From assembly GCF_020906515.1 (NCBI RefSeq), contig NC_085852.1, positions 992,001-1,056,000 on the forward strand: a stretch of DNA of 64,000 bases. The letters run 5' to 3'. Origin of the DNA: Vanrija pseudolonga (taxonomy: Eukaryota > Basidiomycota > Tremellomycetes > Trichosporonales > Trichosporonaceae). Shown in pieces: positions 11,137-22,052 of this stretch (positions within the stretch are counted from its first letter, which is position 1; each line of letters starts with the position of its first letter). The position numbers and the translations under genes were made by a program. The notes under the pieces are model-generated. The model searched no databases and was not told where the DNA came from. It saw only the letters and a list, made by a program, of their open reading frames with translations.

Positions 11137-11796
11137 TGCGGCTGCTGGCGGTGGGGTGGGTGGGTGTGATGCACAACAGAAAGGGGTGGGAAAGGATGTT
11201 GGCAGTGTTGTGTGCGACAAAGAAAGGCAGTCGCGGGGGGCAGCGAGGCAATGTTTATGCGGATTTGGTCCCGCAAAAGTAAATGACGGGTGGCGTGTGG
11301 CGGGTGTGCCCTGGAGGGGGGAGGGGGAATGGCAGGGCGGGGATGCTTGGCGACGAGACGGCGACTGGCCAGTCTCGACGTATGCATCGAGGTGCGAGAA
11401 CAAGACAAAGACCTGACTGGGTAGGTTGCGACTCCCCCCCACCCCCCACCGACTGGTCAACAACAACACGCTCCGAGCGCAAGCCGCCAGCGTCACGCAG
11501 CCACACCGTCGCATCAGTGGCCGCCCTGCGCTGTGTGGCGTCCTGAGATGGCAGGCCGTGCAGTCACGCGGGGCGCGGCGGCGGAGATCACACGGCTGGA
11601 GATCGCAGGCTGGGATATGCATAGGCGCATGGGTGGGAATGTACATGTGCGGCGGTTTGTTCCGGTGCTCGGTGCGGAATGCAGGCGAGCGCCCATGTGC
11701 ATGGACGGGGCTCGACGCAGGAAGGTAGAGGTGTTGTGCTCGTCGTGGTCGAGTGAGAGGGCATCAGTTCCTGTCCGGCGTGACGTTCCCTGCTCC
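11137..11796. other. Intergenic, promoter side of Cdc14
   Basis: No gene was recognised in either direction. The part nearest 11136 is C-rich on the minus strand, like other leaders here, and is probably the Cdc14 leader and promoter. Short open frames here are shadows. Confidence 0.45.
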
Positions 11797-12060
11797 CTAG
11801 AACAGCCCGCAGAACCGGCGCCGGCGAACGACAACAGGCGCAACAGCGACCGGCGCGACGACAACCGCTGGACGGAACGGCGTCACGACAGGACGGACGG
11901 GGGCAACGACGACAGCTGGGCGGACTGGCGCAACGACGACGGGTCGGACTGGCGCCACGACCACAGGACGGACCGGCGCGACGACAACGGGCCGGACTGG
12001 CGCGGCCACGATCACGGGGGCTACAACCACCGGCCGGCGGCGGCGCGACGACGACGACAT
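11797..12060 (-). CDS. Small Val-Pro-Arg repeat protein with CaaX-like C-terminus
   Basis: A single-exon frame of 87-88 residues starts MSSSSRRRRP and consists of an eight-residue unit, APVRPVVV, repeated about five times (24-bp DNA repeat, 11850-12030), then a looser V/A/P stretch, and ends RRRRFCGLF. The polybasic run followed by C-G-L-F at the very C-terminus fits a prenylation CaaX box. The repeats have no charge except Arg and no helix-breaking pattern other than Pro. I do not recognise a family. The frame extends upstream in phase to 12162 or 12291, but that includes a GGT-repeat tract, so the ATG at 12060 is preferred. The protein could be a membrane-attached low-complexity peptide, or the frame could be a by-product of the repeat. 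The 1.25 kb gap between proven genes leaves room for a real gene. Confidence 0.42.
   Translation of the reverse strand: MSSSSRRRRPVVVAPVIVAAPVRPVVVAPVRPVVVAPVRPVVVAPVRPAVVVAPVRPVVTPFRPAVVVAPVAVAPVVVRRRRFCGLF
11850..12030. repeat. 24-bp imperfect tandem repeat
   Basis: About five imperfect units encode APVRPVVV on the minus strand. On the plus strand they read as an Asp/Arg-rich frame, which is considered a shadow. Confidence 0.75.
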
Positions 12061-12180
12061 GGCGGGCATGGGGTGCGCTGCTGGTGTCGGGCGGCGGCCG
12101 CGCGCGCTCGCGAAGCCTGCGTTCGGTGATAGGTGGTTTGAGTGTCGGCGGCCGTGGAACATGCTGGGGGTGAGGTGAGT

Positions 12181-12231
12181 GGTGGTGGTGGTGGTGGTGG
12201 TGGTGGTGGTGGTGGTGGTGGTGGTGGTGGT
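12181..12231. repeat. (GGT)n microsatellite
   Basis: About 17 uninterrupted GGT triplets. They lie upstream of the small repeat protein and downstream of DTD1. Length polymorphism between strains is expected for such tracts. Confidence 0.95.
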
Positions 12232-12389
12232 TGGGCGGCGACGTTGGCACAGGCGACATCGAGCTTGATATACCCGCTGTTTGTCCTTCACTGCTTGCTC
12301 ATTCCCACGCCATGGCGACGACGGCGTCGATGCAATTCATGATTCATGATGCACGCCCGGCGCAGACCGCCCAAAAACTTCCGGCCGCC

Positions 12390-13233
12390 TCATTCCGCCT
12401 TGCCCTCCCCCACGCTCTCGCCCTTCCCCCTCAACCCAGGCGGCACATCGCCCGCCGCCTTCCGCCGCTCCCACTCGGCCTTCTTCTCCGCCCGCGCAGC
12501 AAGCTTGGCCTTGGCGAGCTCCTCGGGGCTGGCGGTGGGCGTGCTGGCGCCCGACGTGCCCCTGCTCTTCGGGGCGCGGTCGCGCGAGTCGAACATGACG
12601 GTCACGGGGCCCTTTTGCGTCAGCCTTGCCACACACAGCCCGCACTCACGTCGTTGACCAGCGCAACCTGCATCATGGCGCCGAACTCGCCGTCCTTGAT
12701 CCTGTCTGCGCGGTACGTCTGCCGGATCTCGTCGAGGAAGGCGTGGTACGCTGCCTTTCCTGGGATGGTCGACTGCGGGGTCAGCTGCCCCCCCTACCTC
12801 CAGGCCTGTACGCACCATCGACTCGTGGAAGTCTGGCCGCGCGCCCTTGAAATTTGCAAACAGGGTGAACTGCGACACTGGGCGTGTCAGTCAAGCCGGG
12901 CTTCGGTGACTCTTCGCCCACACCCGACGCACCACACAACACCTCGCCCTCGATATCCGCCACGTTCTTGCGCCACGCGCCAGTCGTCGCATCGTCCCAC
13001 AGCTTGGCGGCCAGGATCTTCTTGATGATCCACGACGCGTCGGCTGGTGTGTCGTCTTATATCAGCAACGGAACCACCGCACGACCCACTCCGCTCGACG
13101 CCGACCAGCACCATCAGGCCCTTGTCGATCGCGCTGATGACCTTGCCATCGACTACTGTCAGCTGTGCCCTTGCGTACGCCCTCGCGCACCTGTTACACT
13201 GGCGTTGAGGACGCGTTGAACGACGGCGCGCAT
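12390..13233 (-). CDS. DTD1: D-aminoacyl-tRNA deacylase with basic C-terminal tail
   Basis: DTD hydrolyses D-amino acids (and glycine) mis-attached to tRNA. The diagnostic N-terminus MRAVVQRVLNASVT is followed, after a short intron, by VDGKVISAIDKGLMVLVGVE. Next come KKILAAKLWDD, the active-site signature VSQFTLFANFKGARPDFHESM (SQFTL) and EFGAMMQVALVNDGPVTVMFDS, which contains the second catalytic-face motif NxGPVT in the form NDGPVT. The normal deacylase ends there. This protein continues for about 60 residues rich in Ala, Lys, Arg and Glu (KAKLAARAEKKAEWERRK), probably a helical basic tail that may aid tRNA or ribosome contact; that is inference. Several introns, one about 35 nt, divide the gene. 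Total about 215 residues. Confidence 0.92.
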
Positions 13234-13462
13234 GGCTACTGCTGTGGTGGTGGATGGTTGGGATGGTTGCAAAAAGTGGAGGCTGGAGTCAGTGACTTTT
13301 CGGCAGTGGCCCGAGTGGAGGTGGCCGAAACGAGACGCTGCTCTTGGCACAAGCACCGCACAGCGAGGGTTTACACATTCATTCACAAACTTGAAACTAC
13401 TAGTTTAAACATTTCTGGGGGCGACTACTAGCCCTGGGCCGTCGCAAAGGGTGGAGCATCGC

Positions 13463-16432
13463 TCACTTGGCCTGCTGCTCAGAGTCGGGCTCAGAGTGCT
13501 CAGTCACAGGCGCAGGCGGGCCAGTCTTCGTGACAGTCGAAGGACCCGACTCTGCAGCCGCTGGCGCAGGAGCACCAGCACCGGCAAGCGGCGCAGACTT
13601 GAACATGGGCGCGCGACGAGCGGCGCCAGCCGCCGCATCACCCTGAGCAACTGCTGCATTGGTCGCCGGCGTCGTCGACGACAAGGCGGATCGGGCAACG
13701 CCCGGACCGCTGCTGGGGCGGCTTAGCGTGGGAAGAGGCGTCGCCTGTCCACGGCGGCGGCCGCGCTCGATAAGAATCGCCTCGTTTAAGAGGTTGGTCG
13801 AGCTGGCCGGAGTCGACAGTGTGCCAGTTGGAGCGGGTGCTACCGGGACTCCAGCGAGGCGAGCTGCAATAGTCTTCGAGGCGTCACCAGTCGCGGGCGG
13901 AGTGCCAACAGGGGTAGTCGCAGCACCTGGAGTGCCGGGCTTGCTAAAGGTAACCACTGGCACTCTGGCTAGAGCGGCAGCATCGCCGGCAGCGACATAG
14001 TCCTTCTCTTCCGTCGACGTCGACGTCGCCGCGGCAGTGGCCGCCGGGGTTAACCCAGAGTTCTCCCTGCTGTGGCCCGGCTGCGAGCCGGTGCGTCTGC
14101 CAATGTTGAACTTGATGGGGAGCTTGGGCATGACGGTCCTCTTGGGAGGAGCCGCAGGTGTAGTGACAGGCGGCTCGAGATCCGCGTCGTTGGTGTTCGG
14201 GAGAGGAGTAGCGGCAGCAGCAGCCGTGACAGCCTTGGCGCGGTCGAGGGCAGCCTGCCTGGCGGCAAGGGCAGCCTCACGAGGGACATACGAGGACGCG
14301 GGGTTGCGAGTACCACCGTGCTGGTCGTACTCGTCGTAGATTTCCTCGCCGATCAGCTCCTCGAGCACGTCCTCGAGGGTGATGATACCAAGAGGAGCGC
14401 CCTCAAGGCCGTCAAAGAACTGATTGAGGTTCTTGCTGGGGAGCTCGGCGTCGGCAGGGACGGCCTGCTCAAGGGTTGACAGGGCCAGAGAGGTGGTCTT
14501 CAAGTCGGAGTCAATTCTCTTCTTTGCCTCGGCCTTGGTCTTGATCTTCTCCGCCTCGGTGGGCTCGATAGGCGAAGACTGCTGGGACGACTTGGTGGTG
14601 CTCACCGACTTGCGGCGGGTGCGCTTCTTGGACTTCTTGGCCGACTCGACGTCCGTCTTGGTGTCGTCGTCATCCGTGTCCGTCTCACTGCCACTGCTGC
14701 CAGACGACTTGCCACCGTGCGAGATCTCGGCAACCTTGCGCATGAACCTCTGCTTGAGGGTGTTGGCACTGTGGGTCATGACCGACTCGACGTCGGCGTC
14801 ATCAATGACTCTGCCACGACGCGAGACGATGGCCATGTGCGAACGGCCCTCCTGGAATGCGTTGAGCATGTTGGTGAGCGGCTCGTCCCAGGGCACCGAA
14901 GGGATCGAGTTGATGGGAATGCTGGCGAGAGGTGTGGCGTCCTCGGGGTCGAGAAGAACACAGCTCTTGACGAGAAGACTGCCGATAACCTTCTTGACCA
15001 TCTTGGTCTTGGGAGGGCCGACATTTGGGGCAGTGAGGGAGATGTCGGGGACGCTGACCATCTGGTAGACGGGGATACGCGAGTGGCCCGAACGGACGAC
15101 AAGGCCGAGGGTCTCGTAGTCGAGCTTTGCTTCAATGGGCAGCATCTGTAGAGTTAGCTGGAGTGCGAGTCCGTGGTCGCAATAGCTGACTCACGAATAC
15201 ATCGTCGATAGACGTCATTGCGTCCTTGACCGTCTTCTGCGACAGGTCGAGGGCACCCTGGGCAATGGTAACCGTGTCGAGGTCTAGGTCGCCACCGCCA
15301 GCCCCGGTCGCCGCGTGCATCTTGATCAGCTCGCGGAGCTCTTGGCGCCTGTAAATGATACCGTGATGGGCTCCGAGGATCCACTCGAGAAGCTTGGCAA
15401 TGGGCCATGCAAGAGGGAAGAAGATCCACGTGAGGACACGAACGACGGGTGCCATTGTGGCGCCGATCGCGAGACCGTAGCGCGAGCATACCGACTGGGG
15501 GATGATCTCGGCAAAGATGACAACCAAGGCCGTAGAGATGATAACGGCGTAAATACCACCGCCAAGGACGCCGTCCATGATAACAGGGAGGGCTTCGTTG
15601 ACAATCATGTTGCCTAGGATAAGGGTGGTGAGGAGCAAGTGCGAGTCCTTGCTGAGATCGAGTTAGTACCTCGGTCTGTGCGCAATGCGGTGTCATTGTA
15701 CTCACCGAACAGGCATGATCTTGCGCGCATACTGCTGCTGGATGGGAGTGCCCGAGATGGACAGGACCTGGAGCTGGGTGGGGTCGACCGAGAAATAACT
15801 GGGGCAAGGTTAGAGGGAAGCTACGACAAGTGACGCCTAGTGACTCACCCGAGGGTCAAACCCGCAAAGGTACCAGACAAGACGACGAGCACGGGGATCA
15901 TGACGGCTTCGACAATGTGGGTCGTGTTCATCTCGACATGCTCGCGCTTGGCCCAGTGGCGAGTCGCCACGGGCACGAGCTCAAAGCCAAAGGCATTGGA
16001 TGCAGTCTTGAGTATCCACGTTGCGCTCCAGCTCAGGAAAGAGAGGATGGGCGTGTGGTTCGTCTTGGTGGTGGTGGTGGTTGACGAGGGCTTGGGGCTG
16101 GCAGCGCGCTGCTGGAGGTTCCAGGTGGCGCTAAGGGGGTTGGGGGCGACATTGCGTGCGGTGGCGACTGGGAGTAGGCAGAGCAGGGCAACGAGCAAGG
16201 CAGCGTGGATGACCTTGAGAGTCGCCGCGGTGGTCGTACGAGCAACAGTTGTGGTGCTCTTGTGACCGACGCGTTGTTGGATAGCGTGTTGCGTTACTTG
16301 GTAGTTTACAGACACGTGCGTGGGGAGCGACGGCGGCGCGTCGCTCACGGGGTGATCATTTGCTTGTAGAGTACGGCCAAACGGTCGTATATCGGGCGGA
16401 GTGGGATCGGATCCTTCGTCGGCGTAGGCCAT
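13463..16432 (-). CDS. MAM3: CNNM/MAM3-type transmembrane protein (DUF21 plus CBS pair)
   Basis: About 930 residues. In order: an N-terminal hydrophobic segment (LLVALLCLLPVATA), a Ser/Thr linker, and a DUF21 domain of three to four membrane helices containing VLVVLSGTFAGLTLG, LILGNMIVNEALPVIM and the hallmark AEIIPQSVCSRYGLAIGA. A CBS pair follows (VKDAMTSIDDVF, SGHSRIPVYQM, PLASIPINSIPSV, EGRSHMAIVSRRG, then LGIITLEDVLEELIGEEIYDE). A 250-residue Ser/Thr/Pro-rich tail ends the protein. This is the ancient CNNM/CorC family. Yeast Mam3 sits in the vacuolar membrane and affects Mg, Mn and Cu handling. The start at 16432 was chosen over the in-frame ATG at 16612 because a TATATAAG-like element read on the minus strand lies between them at about 16550. 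Confidence 0.92.
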
Positions 16433-17201
16433 TCGATGAGTGGTGCTGGGGCTTGTCTGTGGAGGAGAGGGAAGGAAACCTGGCAGTCGCCGAGGAAAGA
16501 GTTGATGTTTGTGAGAGAGTGAACGGGAGGCGAGGGGTTGCTGTTGGCAGCTTATATCAGAGAGGGAGGGGCAGAGAGAGGGAGAGCCTGGGAGGAGTGC
16601 CCACTTGGGCACCGGAACAGAGGATGGGCAGGGAAAACACTCGCTTGGCCCCTAAATCGGTTCTAATCCAGGCAGTCTAGCCAAACGCCAAGCCAACACA
16701 CACACACACACACACACACACGGAATCAAATTCTTGCTAGAAGAGTCCGACACAGCATTGTGCAAGGTCCGCCAGTGACGACATGGCCGTGCTGCGCGGT
16801 GTCGCTCGCTCCACTTGGGCACCTCCAATGCAACAGAGGTACTATCGCAGAGGTCGCACGACCACCGCTCCACTGATAGCAACCTGCTGGCATCGACCAC
16901 GGTTACGACACTACAACCAGTGGCAGCATCAATCTACTAGTACACTCAGACACTGTGGGGTACCATACCCCAGTTGTGAGACCGCCGCCGGCTCCACAGT
17001 GGGCAGACGCGCCCACTGTTTCACGCCCCCAGATCGTCGGTGTTAACGGCTCCAGGCCTCGGCGCCGCCCTCCACTGCTGGGTGTGAGACGTCCGGGCTA
17101 AGGTAAATGACGGGCGCAAGTGCTGCTGCGGTATCGGCACTGTGGACGGCGCGAGCTGCTCGGCCCGGTGGAGATATTGCCTGGAGTCGTCGTCAGCGTC
17201 G
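16433..17201. other. Intergenic: MAM3 promoter, (CA)n tract
   Basis: The MAM3 leader and a TATA-like element at about 16550 (minus-strand reading) lie on the left. A (CA)n microsatellite sits at 16695-16721. Nothing coding was recognised up to the stop codon of the next gene at 17202. Confidence 0.55.
16695..16721. repeat. (CA)n microsatellite
   Basis: A run of about 13 CA dinucleotides in the MAM3 upstream region. Confidence 0.95.
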
Positions 17202-18851
17202 TCATTCTCGTGTCACATACTCGAGGTTGTTTCGGACGCCCCCAGGAGCTGGCGCAAAGTTCGCTGCACTGGCCGGACGATTGAAACTAGAGTCCAGTTG
17301 CCTGGCCAGACGAGGGGGGACAACAGTACTGGGACGCGGGGGGAACTCTGGGTTGGTTTGACGAGGTGCGAATGAGAGGCTGGGAAGTCAGTCAGCGACG
17401 TTGTGCGAGCTGGCTTGGGGGAGCCTACCCTTGTGACGGATCCTGAGGCCGAGGACGTTTGGAGGGAGGTGGCCCCATGGGCTCGAAATCTGGGGCCTCG
17501 TAGTCTTGGGGCCTAGCAGTGGACTGAGGTGGTCCCCGCTCGAACATGAGTCCTTGCGACGGTCCAGCGAGCTGCTGCTGGCCCTGGTTTTGGTGGCCCT
17601 GGTGCTGGTGGCCCTGGTGATGGTGGCTCTGGTGCTGGTGGCCCTGGTGCTGGTGGCTCTGGTGCAGGTGGCTCTGGTGATGGTGGCTCTGGTGCTGGTG
17701 CAGCCGTTCGTTCTGCTGCTGCTGGTACAGACTCTGCTGCTGCTGGTGTAGCAGGTTGCTCTGCTCAAAAGCCGCAGCCTGGTCCTGCAGCGCACGGTTT
17801 TGGGCATTCGCCTCACTCAGCTGCCTCTTCATGTCCGTGATCTGGCGGTTGAGTTGCTCGATTTGCCTTTGGGTGTCAGCTCGAGCGGCTAACACGGGCG
17901 ACGCACTTGGCCTGCTCCTCCTTCTCTGTCTTCTGGGCCCTCAAGGACACATGGCACTCGTCGATAGTGGCCTCGAGCTGCCGAACCGTCCCAGCTTGCG
18001 ATCGTGTCAGCCGCTCGAGCTCGGCGAACTGGAACTGGATGTGTGAGCACTTTGGCTGCCGGTGCTTGCGTACCTTGATCAGGCCGAGCGAGTCGCCGAT
18101 CCCGGCAATGATCTGAGACCTGGGCTGGAACCACTTCTGGAGCTTGGCGGGCATATGCTCGTCGATGGGGTGGATGACCACTCCTTGCCTGTTGCAGTAG
18201 GTGCAAGTGCCGTTCTGGTCTGGGGGTCAGCGAGTGGTAGAGATGGGGGACAAACGGCGATGGTTGGAGTCGCTGCACAGGATGTGGCCGCACGAGGTCG
18301 CCCAGAAGGCGCGCCTCTCGCCGTCTGGTGCGTCGTAAGGGTACGAGCTATGTGGTCAGCATGAGGCCTGGTGGGGGTGGGGAGGTGAGTCAACCGAGGG
18401 GAGGGGAAGAGGCCGGGCAGCGAACAGGAGTGTCGTCGAGGAAGGGTCAGGTGGTAGCACCTACGCGACAGGGAATGGTGACCCCAGTGCTCGGCGTGGA
18501 CGTCCAGCGACGCCGAGGAAGGCGACTCGAGTGAGGTGGTTAGACCGGGGTCAGAGGGTGAGGAAACACGACGGGTGTCGACGTGTGGACAAGGGTGAGG
18601 GGTGAGATGAGAGGGGTGAGAGTGTGGTCAGAGGCCAGCCCCGATGCGACTAACCATAGCGAGCACGACAAGAACTCGAGGAAGGCCATGGGGTCGTCGG
18701 GCTGACGTTGCACCGCACCACCGTCAACCGTCGGCGGCTGGGCGGACGGGTGCTGCGTGAAGCTGTTGGGCTGCGGGTGCGGGTGCGGGTGCGGGTGGGG
18801 GTCGCGGTGGCGCGGGAGTGGGTGCCTGCTGCTGCTGCCGTAGTCGTCCAT
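17202..18851 (-). CDS. Zip3/HEI10-like RING protein (meiotic crossover factor)
   Basis: Splicing by eye gives a His/Pro-rich N-terminus, then a RING: SCSLC, about 18 residues, TSCGHILC, then CTYC. Next is a linker (DEHMPAKLQKWFQP, GDSLGLIKFQFAELERL) and a coiled coil (RQIEQLNRQITDMKRQLSEA). This order matches Zip3/HEI10/CCNB1IP1 SUMO or ubiquitin E3 ligases, which mark crossover sites on the synaptonemal complex. The coiled coil is followed by a Gln/His repeat (HQHQGHQHQSH type, 17581-17706) and a Pro-rich tail ending NNLEYVTRE. The last exon (17202 to about 17378) is joined by a 50-nt intron with a GACTGAC branch. Intron 1 is about 300 nt, long for this genome, and might hide an exon. A different RING family remains possible. 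Confidence 0.68.
17575..17706. repeat. 15-bp-type coding repeat (Gln/His)
   Basis: Degenerate units of GGTGGCCCTGGTGCT type encode alternating HQ, HH, GH and SH residues within the C-terminal half of the Zip3/HEI10-like protein. Confidence 0.8.
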
Positions 18852-19148
18852 TGCGAGTGGTGCGAGTGATGCCTGATTGGGGTGTACGTGATGAGATGAG
18901 TGAGTGAGAGTGAGAGAGAATGGGCGAATGTCAGGTTGATTTCGCGAGGGAAGACGAGGAAGACAGTCGCCAAGTGCCAGGAGCAGGTCGCCACCAAATT
19001 AAGCGGTCCGTGCGCGGGCGATCATGTCAATGTCGACCTGCCATGCCGCCCCTGCACTGTTGCCGCTGCCGTTGCCGTCTGGTCGCCGCTGCTCCCCCCA
19101 CCCCATGCATCTCTCTACTGCCTCTCTGTGTCGCCTCTCACTGCCCGC

Positions 19149-20032
19149 CTAGTACGCGTCGCCCTCGTGCCGGTCCGACACGAAGCCCAGTGATGCCATG
19201 ACCTTGTCCTTGACGATGTTATCCCGTTCTCTCCTCTTCTGCGGGCGTGGTTAGCAGCGCCTTCAGAGCCCACGCACCTCGGCGTCGGCGATCTTGGCGC
19301 GGATCTCGTCGGCGGGGATGGGGCGCAGCGGGATGTTGTCCTCGGCGATGAGGTCCTGGGAGGTGTTAGGTTTTCTTCGGCAGCTGCAGCTCGAAGCACG
19401 CCGAGCCCAGCAGCTCCACGGTGCCCCCCAGCGCTGACTCACCACCTCGCCCAGCGCGACAACGTTCTCTCCACGGATCAACAAGACGCCTGCGGTCAGT
19501 CGCATCACGAGAGCAGCCCTCACCAATGTCGACGTCAGAGTACTCGAACTTGAAGTGTAGCCTCTCGACGGCGTCCTCGAGGAGGAAGTTGGCTGCGGGG
19601 GGGAGGGGGACGAGGGGAGCGTGGGCCGATCAACAGCGATGGGAATGAAGTATGTGAGGCGCGCAGTGGAGGTGTAGGCGTGAGGGGGAGGGGGCGAGGT
19701 GCGCCAGCAGCGGCGACGAGGAGAAGGAGGTGAGGCGAGCAGCAGATGCGGCGTCGCAGCGAGGCCAGGCGGACAGCAATAGTGGGCATGACAGCGAGCA
19801 ATACGGGGCGAGAAGAAAGGCGATCACACGCGTCAGCTACAGCTCTCGCTCCGCGCCCGCCGCCGCGACCCACCAAACTGGTCATAGCTACGCAGCACGC
19901 CGATGAGCTTCTTTCCATCGCGCAGCACGACGAGGACCTTTTCTGCGGCGTTAGCGCGACCGAGACACCTAACGCACTGTCCACGAGGTCGACTAGCGAG
20001 CCCGAGGTCGTGAAGGGGATCAGGGCGTCCAT
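19149..20032 (-). CDS. LSM1: Lsm1, Sm-like subunit of the cytoplasmic Lsm1-7 decapping complex
   Basis: Spliced sequence begins MDALIPFTTSGSLVDLVDKK and continues with the Sm1 motif VLVVLRDGKKLIGVLRSYDQFG, then NFLLEDAVERLHF and the Sm2 motif VLLIRGENVVALGEV. It ends with the Lsm1-specific tail (DLIAEDNIPLRPIPADEI, NIVKDKVMASLGFVSD). Lsm1 gives the Lsm1-7 ring its cytoplasmic, P-body role: binding oligoadenylated 3' ends of mRNA and activating decapping. The length is about 150-170 residues, usual for fungi. There are five or six introns; the first, about 35 nt, has a CGCTAAC branch. The gene is in tandem with the neighbours on the minus strand. Confidence 0.93.
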
Positions 20033-20404
20033 TGTGTTTGTTGTGGTGTTGGTGAAGCGGCTTGTTGTCGACTTTGAACGTCGAGTTCGTTGGTGGTGGA
20101 TGTCTGACAGTGGTCGACGGGACCAATTTCGTGGTCGTCGGTGGTGGCTCTTGGCGCTTGCTGCGTGCGCTGTGTTCCAGTCTCAAGCCTGTTGCGCATG
20201 CATACATAGTGCACGAACGGCAGCTGCGCTGGCAGCATGCATGCCCAGCTGGCCATGGACCCCTCCCATATCACGGAATACATAGTATTACAAACAATCT
20301 ACGTCTGCGATGGACCCCAAATCATCTGCCTCTCCTCGAGCGAGCTCACGTTGGTGCGCAGCAAAGCGCGGCCATATCGCTTCCCACCCGCCACGCGCAC
20401 CCGC
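20033..20404. other. Intergenic: LSM1 promoter
   Basis: This holds the LSM1 upstream region and the 3' flank of the next gene. No further feature was recognised. Confidence 0.45.
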
Positions 20405-21378
20405 CTACCGCGACCCGCGGCGGTCCTCAATCTCAGCATACTCGCGCTCCAAGGCCAGCTTGCGGTGGTTGGCATGGTACTCGAGCGTGTCCGTCTCGGT
20501 GCCCGTCGCATAGTCTGGCAGGCGTGATCGGGGCGGGACGCGGGGGTACGCTCCTGGGATTGGGACCTTGCTTGCCGTTGCCGCGCGGCGCGGCGGGAGG
20601 TTGGGCGGCGAGCGCTGTGCGAACGACGGCTCGGCAGGGCTCACTGGTGCCGAGCGGCTGCTGCTGCTGTTGTGGTTGTACACTGGCCGCGGCGGCTCCC
20701 AGCCTGGCGGCGCGCTCTTCTGCCGTATGAAGTCGTTCTCGATAGTCACAAACGTGCTCGTCTTGATGGCCACAGGCGGCTTCCAGTCCGGTGGGGGATT
20801 GACTGGACTTGTCCCATAGTTGGCTGCTACGCCTGTCGCCTCCGCCGCGCGCGCGGTCGCCTTCTCCGCCCGCTTTGACGCCTTGGCCTGCAGCTTCTCG
20901 GCCTTCTTGGCCGCCTTGAGTCGTGCGTCCTCGATGCGCTGGGGGGCTTCCTGTGCGATCTTCTCCGCCTTGGCCTGAGCCGCTGTCGCCTTCTTCAGCT
21001 CGCTGCGAGCCTTCTTCTCGGCCTTCTTCTTGTCCTTGAGCGCTTGCTCGCGCTGCTTCTTTGCCTGGGTGTGAGGGGTGGTGCGGGGGGGCTAGACGTA
21101 CCTCCTCGGCAGAGAGGACTGGTGTCTGCGGTGAAGGTGAGCTCGCGGCTGTTGATGGCGAGCTGGGGTCCGGATTCCGCTGTTTCGACTGCTTGCTGCC
21201 GCCCTTGACGGCCTGCTTGTAGGTAGGTGGGGCCTGGGCGTCAGCACTGCCAGCAGCAGCGCTCACTCACATTCTGCTTGGCCTTGGCCTTGCTCTTGCC
21301 CTTCTTCCCCCTCTCTGGATTGCTCGCTGGAGGTGATGGCGCCGGTGGTGGTGCCGGACGCGAGGCGCTCGAGCCCAT
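20405..21378 (-). CDS. Unknown protein, predicted N-myristoylated, Lys/Ala/Glu coiled coil
   Basis: The family is not recognised. The chosen start, MGSSASRPAPPPAP, has Gly2 and Ser6 and fits an N-myristoylation signal; an in-frame upstream ATG (21480) would hide it. A Lys-rich segment (GKKGKSKAKAKQN) and a Ser/Pro linker (QRNPDPSSPSTAA) follow. Then come about 90 residues of Ala/Lys/Glu-rich sequence expected to form a long helix or coiled coil (KKKAEKKARSELKKATA, RLKAAKKAEKLQAKASKR). The C-terminal 150 residues include NPPPDWKPPVAIKTSTFV, NDFIRQKSAPPGWEPPRPVY and EYHANHRKLALEREYAEIEDRRG, which look like conserved patches. A lipid-anchored, membrane-associated scaffold is a guess from the ends. 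Two introns are apparent near 21110 and 21260. Confidence 0.7.
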
Positions 21379-22052
21379 GGCTTGGGTGGGTGGAGTCGAG
21401 GTTGTGGAGTTGTTTGGCTTCCTTAGTGGCGGCGACCGATATGTAGCGAGTGTTCTATCGGTTCTGAACGGCGTGATCACGACGTTCGAGTCCGGGCCTG
21501 GTGTATGTAAGTTTAAAGAGAGGGTGTACGACTGAGACAGAGATGTGTTGCGACGTCGAGATCAAGTAGACGCTGACGACGATATCCGCACAGCCCGCAG
21601 GAAAACATTTCGGCAACTGGCCACCTTGCCCGCTTGGCATCATGACACTGAGGGTTCACATTCCTGTGGCTGCTGCTGCAGGGAAGTCGTCGTTCCTGCA
21701 ATCGCCCCCCAGTTCACATCGTGCCATGTACACTAACCTCGTAGAGTAACAAACGCACGCTCAGCCACGCCCCGTCCAGCAGCACAGCACCGCAGTCTGC
21801 ATACACTCGTCCGTGGGCGTGAGAGACTCTGCCAACTGCGACACCCGCGTCATCGTAAACGCACTCTCCTTCGGCTGTAGCCGATAGTGTCCTTCGGTTA
21901 CACGGCGCCAATCTCGGTCTACTGATAGAACCCAACCCAACGTTACACAAGATCTACAACAGCTAAAAGATACAAAAAGCGACCAGTGTCGAGCGTCTAC
22001 AAGGAACAGCCATTGCGGCGTAACAGCGCCGAGGGCGGGCCGCCTCTCTGGT
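21379..22052. other. Intergenic region
   Basis: Upstream region of the myristoylated-type protein and 3' flank of the next minus-strand gene. The short frames here have no coding character. No repeat was seen. Confidence 0.4.

Noticed and set aside
11533-12129. Plus-strand Asp/Arg-rich repeat frame opposite the small repeat protein
   Set aside because: It only reflects the 24-bp repeat read on the other strand; it lacks a leader and its ends are arbitrary. The minus frame has structured ends (RRRR...CaaX).
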